This document shows positions 7,856-14,017 of a stretch of DNA of 22,042 nucleotides, piece by piece; within the stretch, counting starts at the first letter, position 1; every line of letters begins with the position of its first letter. A program made the position numbers and the translations under genes. The stretch spans positions 1 through 22,042 of the forward strand of contig CAZGBU010000022.1 of the NCBI GenBank assembly GCA_964523945.1, in the 5' to 3' direction. A model generated the notes under the pieces. The model worked only from the letters and a program-made list of their open reading frames with translations. It had not been told where the DNA came from and did not search any database. The DNA is from CAKTOF01 sp964523945 (GTDB lineage Bacteria > Bacillota > Clostridia > Oscillospirales > Oscillospiraceae).

Positions 7856-8176
7856 ATGGACATTCAACTCAAGCGCGGCCTGCTCGACGTCTGTGTGCTT
7901 GCGGCCATCAAGAACGAGGATTCCTATGGCTATCAGATCATTCGGGACATCAAGCCCTACGTCACCATATCCGAATCGACGCTTTACCCGATTCTGCGCC
8001 GGCTCGAGAGCGCGGAGCTTCTGACCGTCCGCTCGGCTGAGCACAACGGCCGGCTGCGAAAGTACTACCACATCACGCCGGCGGGGCTGGCACGCATCGA
8101 TGAATTCTTGGAGGAGTGGAAAGAAATCATGTCGATCTATCAGTTTATTGTCAGGGAGGAACAGAACGATGGATAA
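7856..8176 (+). CDS. PadR-family transcriptional regulator
   Basis: Small winged-helix DNA-binding protein, 106 aa. The typical family text is present: KRGLLDVCVLAAIKNEDSYGYQI, then SESTLYPILRRLESAELL (recognition helix, about residues 40-57) and the wing GRLRKYYHITPAGLARIDEF. It belongs to the short PadR subtype found ahead of DUF1700 genes. ATG 7856 has GAGGAGG 6 bp upstream. It overlaps the DUF1700 gene by 8 bp, which suggests coupled translation. Predicted role: repressor of its own operon through the inverted repeat at 7815-7835. The inducing signal is unknown. Confidence 0.93.
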   Translation: MDIQLKRGLLDVCVLAAIKNEDSYGYQIIRDIKPYVTISESTLYPILRRLESAELLTVRSAEHNGRLRKYYHITPAGLARIDEFLEEWKEIMSIYQFIVREEQNDG

Positions 8177-8771
8177 ACAGCAGTTCCTGTCTGCGGTCCG
8201 CGGGCAGCTGGCCGGTCTGCCGCAGGAGGATCTCGACCGCGCGCTTGACTACTTTGCCGAGATGATCGATGACCGCGTCGAAGACGGCATGACCGAGGAG
8301 AGCGCGGTCGCCGCCATCGGCTCGGTGGACGAGGCCGTCGCACAGATTCTGGCCGACATGCCGCTGCCGCGGCTTGTGCGCGAGCGGGTGCGCCCGCGGC
8401 GCGCACTGCGGGCCTGGGAGATTGTACTGCTCGTGCTCGGCTCGCCGGTCTGGCTGCCACTGCTTGCGGCTGCGGCGATCGTATTTGCAGCGCTGTATCT
8501 GGTACTTTGGGTGCTGGTTGCGTGCGCATACATTCTCGACGGTGCGCTGGCCATCAGCGCACTCGGCTGCCTGGCCGGTGCCGTGCTGCTGTTGATCTTC
8601 AGCACGACGGCGCAGGCGGTGTTTGTGCTCGGCATGGGCCTGGTCTGCGCCGGGCTTGCAATTGCGGCGGTGTTTGCCTGTAATGCTGCTGCTGCGGCGA
8701 CTGGGCGCGGCACAAAGCGGTTTGCGCTCTGGACCAAATCCCGCCTGATCCGGAAGGAGGCTGCGGCATGA
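8169..8771 (+). CDS. DUF1700 (HAAS-type) integral membrane protein
   Basis: 200 aa. The N-terminal 65 residues form a soluble helical domain (MDKQQFLSAVRGQLAGLPQE..., with EMIDDRVEDGMTEESAVAAIGS) characteristic of DUF1700/HAAS proteins. Several hydrophobic segments follow from about residue 80 to 180, and the protein ends in a basic tail. ATG 8169 has AGGGAGGA upstream; a longer reading from 8100 is only a shadow of padR. It overlaps padR by 8 bp and the DUF4097 gene by 4 bp (ATGA). The PadR-DUF1700-DUF4097 arrangement recurs in Firmicutes and is thought to belong to envelope or stress responses, but the molecular function is not established. Confidence 0.88.
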   Translation: MDKQQFLSAVRGQLAGLPQEDLDRALDYFAEMIDDRVEDGMTEESAVAAIGSVDEAVAQILADMPLPRLVRERVRPRRALRAWEIVLLVLGSPVWLPLLAAAAIVFAALYLVLWVLVACAYILDGALAISALGCLAGAVLLLIFSTTAQAVFVLGMGLVCAGLAIAAVFACNAAAAATGRGTKRFALWTKSRLIRKEAAA

Positions 8772-9739
8772 AAAAGGCAAAAAAATATGCGCTGATCGTG
8801 GCGGCCGTGTGTGTGGCCGCCGGCGCCGCGCTGATGCTGGCCGTGGGTGCGGTACACGGCTTTGATCTGTCAGAACTCGACCGGGAGGAGACAGAGATGT
8901 GGACAATCCCGATTGAAGCGCCGTTTACTGCGCTGGAAGTGCACGGGGCGTCGGGCAATGTCACCGTCCTGCGCGCTGACGACGGCGCGTGCCGCGTGGA
9001 ATGCGAACAGACCGACCGTGTGCGATTCTCGGCAGCAGTGACGGACGGCACACTGCGCATTGCCCTCGAGGACAACCGGCGCTGGTACGATCACATCGGG
9101 TTTTTCTGGCATGCGCTCTCGGTGACAGTCTACCTGCCCGGGGATGCGTATGATTCGCTTCAGCTCACAAGCACCAGCGGCGACATCCGCGTAGAGGAAG
9201 GCTTTGCGTTCGGCGCTGCGGCACTGGAGACCGCCAGCGGAGCAGTCGCCTTTTCCGGCACAGTGGAGGGCGCGCTGACCGTCCAGACCACCAGCGGCGA
9301 TGCGGTGGTTGCGGACACGACATGTGAGACACTGTTCGCGTCGTCGACCGCCGGCGAGGTGACGCTGCGCGGCGTCACGCTGACGGGCGTGCTGACGCTT
9401 TCGACGGTCAGCGGCGACCAGACACTTGAAACCGTGACGGCGGGCGAATTGACCGCATCAGCGACCAGCGGAAACCTGCGCACGCAGGACCTTCGCATCA
9501 ACGGACAGCTCGACGCAGAGACAGTCAGCGGCGACGTCCGCCTGACGCAGAGCGATGCCGCGTCGCTCCGGATCGGAACGACCAGCGGCGATGTGAACGG
9601 CAGCCTGCTCTCGCCGAAGGCGTTTGCCACGCACACCACCTCCGGCGATGTCGACGTGCCGCAGTCTGTCCAGGGCGCGGGCCTTTGCGAGGTCACGACG
9701 ACAAGCGGAGATATCACGTTCCGTACGGCGGGCGACTGA
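8768..9739 (+). CDS. DUF4097-family surface protein, predicted beta-solenoid
   Basis: 323 aa. An N-terminal membrane segment (about residues 8-28) follows a basic start (MKKAKKY), so it is probably an anchored extracytoplasmic protein or has an uncleaved signal. From about residue 135 the protein consists of ten repeats of 19-21 residues centred on TSGDV/VSGDV, consistent with the right-handed beta-helix predicted for DUF4097 (adhesin-like) proteins. ATG 8768 overlaps the DUF1700 stop (ATGA). Last gene of the PadR operon. No enzyme motif is visible; the function is unknown. Confidence 0.86.
   Translation: MKKAKKYALIVAAVCVAAGAALMLAVGAVHGFDLSELDREETEMWTIPIEAPFTALEVHGASGNVTVLRADDGACRVECEQTDRVRFSAAVTDGTLRIALEDNRRWYDHIGFFWHALSVTVYLPGDAYDSLQLTSTSGDIRVEEGFAFGAAALETASGAVAFSGTVEGALTVQTTSGDAVVADTTCETLFASSTAGEVTLRGVTLTGVLTLSTVSGDQTLETVTAGELTASATSGNLRTQDLRINGQLDAETVSGDVRLTQSDAASLRIGTTSGDVNGSLLSPKAFATHTTSGDVDVPQSVQGAGLCEVTTTSGDITFRTAGD
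9173..9712 (+). repeat. In-gene tandem repeat encoding SGD turns of the DUF4097 protein
   Basis: Ten degenerate units start with ACC/GTC-AGC-GGC-GA-like sequence at 9173, 9233, 9290, 9347, 9407, 9464, 9524, 9581, 9638 and 9701. Spacing is 57 or 60 bases (63 for the last), meaning 19-21 codons per turn. DNA identity between units is low outside the SGD core, so this is a structural protein repeat, not a recent DNA duplication. Confidence 0.8.
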
Positions 9740-9792
9740 CTGCCTGCCGAAGCACCGGCTGGTTTTTCGGGGAAATTTGGCGGGATTGCCGC

Positions 9793-9821
9793 TAGGCATC
9801 GCCCGCCGGATGCGATATGAT
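9793..9821 (+). promoter_or_regulatory. Possible promoter of the TSUP transporter gene with overlapping hairpin
   Basis: TAGGCA (9793-9798) and TATGAT (9816-9821) are 17 bp apart. A hairpin at 9779-9807 (GGCGGG/CCCGCC outer, TGCC/GGCA inner) overlaps the -35. The start would lie near 9828, which supports the GTG start at 9856 and not the ATG at 9817. The -35 is weak. Confidence 0.35.
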
Positions 9822-9855
9822 GAAAGACATATCCCCGATGAAAAGAGGAGACGGA

Positions 9856-10611
9856 GTGGAGCTTTCGTTCTGGATGACCGCGCTGGTCTGCGCCGGTACC
9901 TTTTTCGGTGGCCTGATCGATGCCATGGCGGGCGGCGGCGGCCTGATCACGCTGCCGGTGTATTTCCTGACCGGCATGCCGTCGCACATGGCGCTGGGTA
10001 CCAACAAGCTCTCCGCCAACTGCGGTGCGGTGGTCTCCTGCCTGCGCTATGCAAAAAACGGCTGCGTCGATTGGCGCTTTACGCTGCCGGGCATGGCGGC
10101 TTCGGTCGCCGGTGCGCTGCTCGGCGCGCGCCTGGTGCTGCTGGTGGACGATCAGTATCTGCGCTATCTGCTTGTGGTGCTGCTGCCGGTGATTGCAGTC
10201 TTTGTCCTGCGGGACAAGAACATGGCAGTGCCGGAGGGAATGCGTACCCGCGGGCAGACAGCAGCGCTGCTCGCGCTGATGTTTGTGGTTGGCGTCTACG
10301 ACGGCTTCTATGGCCCGGGCGCCGGGACGTTCTACCTGCTGGTGCTCGTCAAGCTCGGCCGGTATGATGCGCGCCATGCATCCGGTGTGATGAAGTGGGT
10401 CAACCTCGGCTCAGGGCTGGGCAGCCTGGTGGTGTTTTTTGCAACCGGGCAGGCGATGCTCTGGCTCGGGCTGCTGGGCGGCGCGTTTTCCATCGCCGGC
10501 AGCTATGTCGGTACGGGTCTGGTGCTCCGCCGCGGCGCAAAGGCTGTCCGGCCGGTGATCCTGCTGGTGCTGGCGATGCTGTTTGTGAAGATCGTGGCCG
10601 ACTTTTTCTGA
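9856..10611 (+). CDS. TSUP-family (TauE/SafE, DUF81) membrane transporter
   Basis: 251-aa membrane protein with about eight helices. The N-terminal signature GGLIDAMAGGGGLITLPV and the internal repeat-like GVYDGFYGPGAGTFYLLVLV are the paired motifs of the TSUP family, which includes exporters of sulfite, sulfoacetate and related small organic anions. The GTG at 9856 is preferred because AGAGGAG (9844-9850) sits 5 bp upstream; the longer frame from ATG 9817 lacks a ribosome site. No sulfur-metabolism gene is next to it, so the substrate is unknown. It is followed 10 bp later by a terminator hairpin. Confidence 0.9.
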   Translation: MELSFWMTALVCAGTFFGGLIDAMAGGGGLITLPVYFLTGMPSHMALGTNKLSANCGAVVSCLRYAKNGCVDWRFTLPGMAASVAGALLGARLVLLVDDQYLRYLLVVLLPVIAVFVLRDKNMAVPEGMRTRGQTAALLALMFVVGVYDGFYGPGAGTFYLLVLVKLGRYDARHASGVMKWVNLGSGLGSLVVFFATGQAMLWLGLLGGAFSIAGSYVGTGLVLRRGAKAVRPVILLVLAMLFVKIVADFF

Positions 10612-10620
10612 CGCGGCCAA

Positions 10621-10649
10621 GTGCCCGGGCTGCCCGCCCGGGCGCTTTT
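10621..10649 (+). terminator. Terminator after the TSUP transporter gene
   Basis: Nine-base arms GTGCCCGGG (10621-10629) and CCCGGGCGC (10637-10645), with one G-U pair and a 7-base loop, are followed by TTTT. It lies just ahead of the nucleotidyltransferase gene, so that gene needs leaky read-through or a promoter overlapping this hairpin; none is obvious. Confidence 0.68.
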
Positions 10650-10683
10650 GGCGCAGTTGAATGGACGGGAGAGGAGCAGACGG

Positions 10684-11340
10684 ATGATTGCAGTACAATC
10701 ATGGCTGGAGATATTTTGTCAGGCGCTGCGGGAGACGTTTGGTGCGCGCGTGTGGTTTGTCGGACTGCAGGGCAGCTATGGCCGTGGCGAGGCGGCGGAT
10801 GACAGCGATATCGACGTTGTTGTGATCCTCGATGCGCTGACGCGCGATGACCCGGCAGCCTATCGCGCGATGCTCAGCCGCCTCCCGGCACGGGAGCTGA
10901 TCTGCGGCTTCTTCGCGGGGAAAGACGAGCTGCTGCACTGGGATGCGGCGGATCTGTTCCAGTTTTATTACGATACCAGGCCAATTCAGGGCAGCCTGGA
11001 CACCTTGCTGCTGCTGTTGGACGATGCGGCCGTGGAGCGGGCGATCCGGGGCGGCGCGTGTAATCTGTATCATGGCTGCATGCACAATCTGCTACATGAA
11101 AGAAGTGAGAAGACGCTCTGTGCGCTCTATCGGGCCGCTCGTTTTGTGGCGCAGGCGATCTGCTTCCGGCAGACGGGCGCCTATGCCAAAACGTGGGATG
11201 CGCTGCTGCGCGCGGCCGGCGCAGAGGAGCAGGCGATCGTCCGGACAGCACTGGCGCTCCGGCACGGCGAAGCGCCGGCGTTTGATGCGATGTCGGAAGC
11301 GCTGCTGTTCTGGGCCAGACGATGGATTGTGCAGACGTAG
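10684..11340 (+). CDS. Nucleotidyltransferase-domain protein (Pol-beta superfamily), stand-alone
   Basis: 218 aa. The N-terminal nucleotidyltransferase core shows GSYGRGEAADDSDID (residues 30-44), the GS motif plus the DxD metal-binding pair, then VVVILD. The rest is helical, with a segment around residues 120-165 (CNLYHGCMHNLLHE...) recalling the helical C-terminal domains of KNTase/HEPN-type partners, but no HEPN R-x4-6-H motif was confirmed. ATG 10684 has AGGAG (10672-10676) 7 bp upstream. No antitoxin or HEPN gene is adjacent. It could be an aminoglycoside-type nucleotidyltransferase, an AMPylator of another substrate, or a housekeeping enzyme; the substrate is unknown. Confidence 0.82.
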   Translation: MIAVQSWLEIFCQALRETFGARVWFVGLQGSYGRGEAADDSDIDVVVILDALTRDDPAAYRAMLSRLPARELICGFFAGKDELLHWDAADLFQFYYDTRPIQGSLDTLLLLLDDAAVERAIRGGACNLYHGCMHNLLHERSEKTLCALYRAARFVAQAICFRQTGAYAKTWDALLRAAGAEEQAIVRTALALRHGEAPAFDAMSEALLFWARRWIVQT

Positions 11341-11348
11341 CGCGATTG

Positions 11349-11389
11349 AAAAACGCTGCTGCAAGAAACGTTCTTGCAGCAGCGTTTTT
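11349..11389. terminator. Bidirectional terminator between nucleotidyltransferase and sirtuin genes
   Basis: A perfect 19-bp inverted repeat (11349-11367 with 11371-11389) with a three-base loop has A5 at one end and T5 at the other, so it works as an intrinsic terminator on both strands. It sits between convergent genes and contains part of the sirtuin stop codon. Confidence 0.93.
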
Positions 11390-12107
11390 ACAGTTGGGAG
11401 AACACTTCGCCGATGGGGGCGTGAATGGCGAGGTCGGCCTCGCCGTCGGCCGGTGTCGGGTCCTTGTTGATGAGCACAAGCCGATGGCCGCGATAATAGC
11501 GAATCAGCCCGGCGGCCGGGTAGACGGTCAGACTGGTGCCGCCGATGATCAGCATATCGGCCTGCGCGATCGCGCCCACGGCGCCGTTGATGCAATCCTC
11601 GTCCAGGCTTTCCTCATAGAGCACGACGTCGGGCTTGACAATGCCGCCGCAGGCGGTGCAGCGCGGAATTCCGATGCTGTCGCGGATGAATTCCGGCCCA
11701 TAAAACGCATGGCAGCGCATGCAGTGGTTCCGATAGCACGACCCGTGCAGCTCGAACACTGTTTTGCTGCCGGCCTTGGTGTGCAGCCCGTCGACGTTCT
11801 GCGTGACGATGGCTTTCAGCTTGCCCTGCGCCTCCCAATCGGCAAGTTTTTTGTGTGCCGCATTCGGCTCGAAGTCGAGCGGGAGCAGCTTGTCGCGGTA
11901 GAAATCAAAAAATTCCTCGGTATGCGTCTCAAAAAAAGAATGGCTGAGCATCGTCTCGGGCGTGTATTTGAATTTCATCGAATACAGTCCGTCAACGCTG
12001 CGGAAATCCTTGATGCCCGATTCCGTCGAGACGCCGGCGCCGCCGAAAAAAACAATGTTGTTCGACGCGGCGACCCATTGCTTCAGGGTTTCAATCGCTT
12101 GATCCAT
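11388..12107 (-). CDS. NAD-dependent protein deacylase, sirtuin family
   Basis: 239-aa sirtuin that removes acyl groups from lysines using NAD+. Motifs in order: GAGVSTESGIKDFR (NAD binding, residues 24-36), TQNVDGLHTKAG (102-113), catalytic His121 in LHGS, structural zinc site C129-x2-C132 and C150-x2-C153, then GTSLTVYPAAGL and LINKD of the Rossmann fold. The ATG at 12107 has GGAGGAGGA just upstream and overlaps the end of trmD by 17 bp, so it is probably translated from the trmD mRNA. The frame is open further upstream inside trmD, but that is a shadow. It takes the place where rplS commonly follows trmD in Firmicutes. The acyl preference cannot be told. Confidence 0.94.
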   Translation of the reverse strand: MDQAIETLKQWVAASNNIVFFGGAGVSTESGIKDFRSVDGLYSMKFKYTPETMLSHSFFETHTEEFFDFYRDKLLPLDFEPNAAHKKLADWEAQGKLKAIVTQNVDGLHTKAGSKTVFELHGSCYRNHCMRCHAFYGPEFIRDSIGIPRCTACGGIVKPDVVLYEESLDEDCINGAVGAIAQADMLIIGGTSLTVYPAAGLIRYYRGHRLVLINKDPTPADGEADLAIHAPIGEVFSQL

Positions 12108-12846
12108 GGGATTCCTCCTCCTCGAGCTGCCGGAGCAGCATGCGGTCCTCCTTTGACGACAGATCCAGCCTCGCGTACAGATCCGGCCGGCGTGCGCGCG
12201 TGCGTGCCAGCGCCATCTTCCGGCGCCATTTGCGGATGTTCTCATGGTGCCCGGAGAGCAGGACCGGCGGCACGGACAGCCCGTGCCAGACAGCCGGCCG
12301 GGAATACTGCGGGTATTCGAGCGTTCCACTGTAATGGCTCTCGTCCTCGAAGCACTCCGGATCGGGCAGCACGCCCGGCACCATACGCGCAACGCAGTCG
12401 GCCACGGCCATCGCCGGGATCTCGCCGCCGGTCAGCACAAAATCGCCCAGTGAGATCTCCTCGTCGACGCACTCCCCGATAAACCGCTCGTCGATTCCCT
12501 CGTAGTGGCCGCAGACAAGCACGAGGTTATCGTATTGCAGCAGCTCGCGTGCAACGCGCTGCGTAAAAGTCCGCCCGGCCGGGGAGAGATAGATCGTATG
12601 AACCGGCCCGCCGGCCTCGTCGCAGATATGGGTCCAGCAGTTGTAGAGCGGATCGGCCTGCATCACTGCGCCGCGCCCGCCGCCGTAGGGATAATCGTCG
12701 ACCTGGTTCTGCTTGTTGGTCGTGTAATCGCGGATCTGATGCGCTTCGATTTTGATATAGCCGCGCTCCTGCGCACGGCCGAGGATCGACTCATTCATCA
12801 TATCGCAGACCGTCTCGTCGAAGAGCGTCATAATGTCAATTCTCAT
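12091..12846 (-). CDS. trmD: tRNA (guanine37-N1)-methyltransferase
   Basis: SPOUT-fold enzyme that methylates G37 next to the anticodon and prevents frameshifting. 251 aa, usual length. Visible family motifs: MRIDIMTLF start, DDYPYGGGRGAVMQADPL, LSPAGRTFTQ, LVCGHYEGIDERF, EISLGDFVLTGGEIPAM (trefoil knot SAM site) and LSGHHENIRKWRR. The ATG at 12846 overlaps the rimM stop by 11 bp, with GAGGGG as a somewhat distant ribosome site. The charged C-terminal tail (about 30 residues) overlaps the sirtuin start. Confidence 0.97.
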   Translation of the reverse strand: MRIDIMTLFDETVCDMMNESILGRAQERGYIKIEAHQIRDYTTNKQNQVDDYPYGGGRGAVMQADPLYNCWTHICDEAGGPVHTIYLSPAGRTFTQRVARELLQYDNLVLVCGHYEGIDERFIGECVDEEISLGDFVLTGGEIPAMAVADCVARMVPGVLPDPECFEDESHYSGTLEYPQYSRPAVWHGLSVPPVLLSGHHENIRKWRRKMALARTRARRPDLYARLDLSSKEDRMLLRQLEEEESHGSSD

Positions 12847-13330
12847 CGGTGCGCATCCCCTCGATCAGCCGCACGCGGACGAAGCCTTCTGCGACGTTGA
12901 CCTCCTCGACGAATTCCTTCACCGCCGGGATCATGTATTCGTGCGCGCCGCGCACGACATAGACGTCGTTGGCCGGCGGCTGGAACACCGAGACAATTGT
13001 CCCGATCTCCGTTTCGCCGCACAGAACGCGAAGCCCGATCAGGTCGGCAAGAAAGACCGCCCCGTCGGGCAGCGCGGCATCGGCGCGGTTGATGGAGACG
13101 ACCTTGTCCTTCAGCCGCATCGCATCGTTGACATCGTCGATGCCTGTGAATTTGCACAGCACGCAGCTGCCATGGACGCGCGATGCGGCGACGCGCCATG
13201 GCTCGCCGCCGATGTAGAGCAGCTCAAACTGCGTCAGAAACTGAGGCGAATCCGCCCACGGCAGGATCTTGACCTCGCCGCGGGTGCCATGCGTGGCGAC
13301 GATTTTGCCGGCTTCGAGAAATTGCTGCAT
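12836..13330 (-). CDS. rimM: Ribosome maturation factor RimM (16S rRNA processing)
   Basis: 164 aa; binds S19 and helps maturation of the 30S head. The N-terminal RimM domain reads GKIVATHGTRGEVKI; the C-terminal PRC-barrel region contains PPANDVYVVRG and AVKEFVEEVN. The ATG at 13330 has GGAAAGG upstream and gives the family N-terminus (MQQFLEAGKIVATHG). The frame is open far upstream (to 13681) but runs antiparallel to sense through khpA, so it is not coding there. It lies between khpA and trmD as in other Firmicutes, although ylqD is not seen and a 145-bp GC-rich gap separates it from khpA. Confidence 0.95.
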   Translation of the reverse strand: MQQFLEAGKIVATHGTRGEVKILPWADSPQFLTQFELLYIGGEPWRVAASRVHGSCVLCKFTGIDDVNDAMRLKDKVVSINRADAALPDGAVFLADLIGLRVLCGETEIGTIVSVFQPPANDVYVVRGAHEYMIPAVKEFVEEVNVAEGFVRVRLIEGMRTDEN

Positions 13331-13365
13331 GATATTCCAACCTTTCCGCGCAATGCGCGCCGGAG

Positions 13366-13388
13366 AAAAAGCGTGCCACCCCAGGCAC
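13366..13388 (-). terminator. Putative attenuator/terminator between khpA and rimM
   Basis: On the minus strand GTGCC (13388-13384) pairs with GGCAC (13377-13373) around a 6-base loop, followed by GC and five T residues (13370-13366). The stem is short, so partial termination is more likely than complete. The rest of the 13331-13475 gap holds only small GC hairpins and no convincing gene. Confidence 0.4.
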
Positions 13389-13475
13389 AGACGAGACGCC
13401 CCGCGCAGACGCGGAGAAAGACGCTTCGCCCGGCGTACCCGGGATGGCATGGTGCGGCAGGCTGTGCCCGCGCAC

Positions 13476-13703
13476 TCAGTCGACGATGTCGACTGAAACC
13501 TTTTTGCCCTGGCGCTGCGCCACGGACTTGACGACGGTGCGGATCTCGCGTGCGATCCGGCCCTGACGGCCGATGACCTTGCCCATGTCCTCGGGTGCGA
13601 CGCGCAGCTCGAGCACCGTCTCATCGCCCTCGATCTCCGCGACGGATACCGTGTCGGGATTGTCGACCAGATTTCGGGCAATGTAGAGCAACAGTTCTTT
13701 CAT
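13476..13703 (-). CDS. khpA: KH-domain RNA-binding protein KhpA (YlqC)
   Basis: 75-aa single KH-domain protein that binds RNA and, in Gram-positive bacteria, works with KhpB/EloR in cell-division and elongation control. The KH core VIGRQGRIAREIRTVV (GxxG loop GRQG) is clear, and the N-terminus MKELLLYIARNLVDNPD matches the family. Two ATG codons lie in tandem (13706 and 13703); AAGGAG upstream gives better spacing (about 8 bp) to 13703. It is 12 bp after rpsP, the conserved arrangement. Confidence 0.93.
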   Translation of the reverse strand: MKELLLYIARNLVDNPDTVSVAEIEGDETVLELRVAPEDMGKVIGRQGRIAREIRTVVKSVAQRQGKKVSVDIVD

Positions 13704-13715
13704 CATGGGCTCTCC

Positions 13716-13955
13716 TTACAGAGCGCCGGCCTTTTTCAGGAGCGCTCTGACGGTGTCGGTGGGCTGGGCGCCGTTGCGGATCCAGTACTGAGCGCGCTCG
13801 GTGTCAACCTTGACGGCGGCCGGATCGTTCAGCGGATCATAGGTGCCGATCTCCTCAATGCAGCGGCCGTCGCGCGGGCTGCGGGAGTCTGCGATCACGA
13901 TTCGATAGAAGGGAGCCTTCTTAGCACCCATTCTGCGCAGTCTGATTTTGACCAT
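13716..13955 (-). CDS. rpsP: 30S ribosomal protein S16
   Basis: 79 aa, normal size. Begins MVKIRLRRMGAKKAPFYRIVIADSR and has RDGRCIEEIGTYDPL, both diagnostic for S16. The ATG at 13955 follows a strong GGAGGTGAT ribosome site; the longer open frame to 14021 is excluded. A 62-bp AT-rich leader separates it from ffh, with no terminator and no clear promoter, so it is probably transcribed from the ylxM promoter. Confidence 0.97.
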   Translation of the reverse strand: MVKIRLRRMGAKKAPFYRIVIADSRSPRDGRCIEEIGTYDPLNDPAAVKVDTERAQYWIRNGAQPTDTVRALLKKAGAL

Positions 13956-14017
13956 GGGTATCACCTCCAAAAGTACGGTTAATCTATTCGTAAAGCAAAC
14001 ATGGCTTGTTACGACGC

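Noticed and set aside
6644..8071. Long minus-strand open frame (475 codons) opposite the receptor and padR genes
   Set aside because: It crosses a strong terminator, a promoter and two well-supported genes; its text is low in recognisable motifs. It is a codon-bias shadow.
9741..9778. Terminator directly after the DUF4097 gene
   Set aside because: CCGAA/TTCGG with a T5 can fold but the inner pairing is poor; not convincing compared with other terminators here.
9817..9855. Longer N-terminus for the TSUP transporter (ATG 9817, 9820 or 9838)
   Set aside because: No Shine-Dalgarno sequence precedes these ATGs, and the ATG at 9817 lies inside a likely -10 box; GTG 9856 has AGAGGAG.
9160..10377. 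Long minus-strand open frame (405 codons) opposite DUF4097 and TSUP genes
   Set aside because: Mirror of the SGD repeats (Ser/Val/Thr-rich) and of a membrane protein; no ribosome site or family resemblance.
11322..12482. Long + strand open frame (386 codons) opposite the sirtuin and trmD
   Set aside because: Runs through the bidirectional terminator and is antisense to two genes with complete motifs.
13331..13681. Extended N-terminus of RimM through khpA
   Set aside because: The frame is open but the added text is Ser/Arg-rich noise overlapping khpA; the family start is at 13330.
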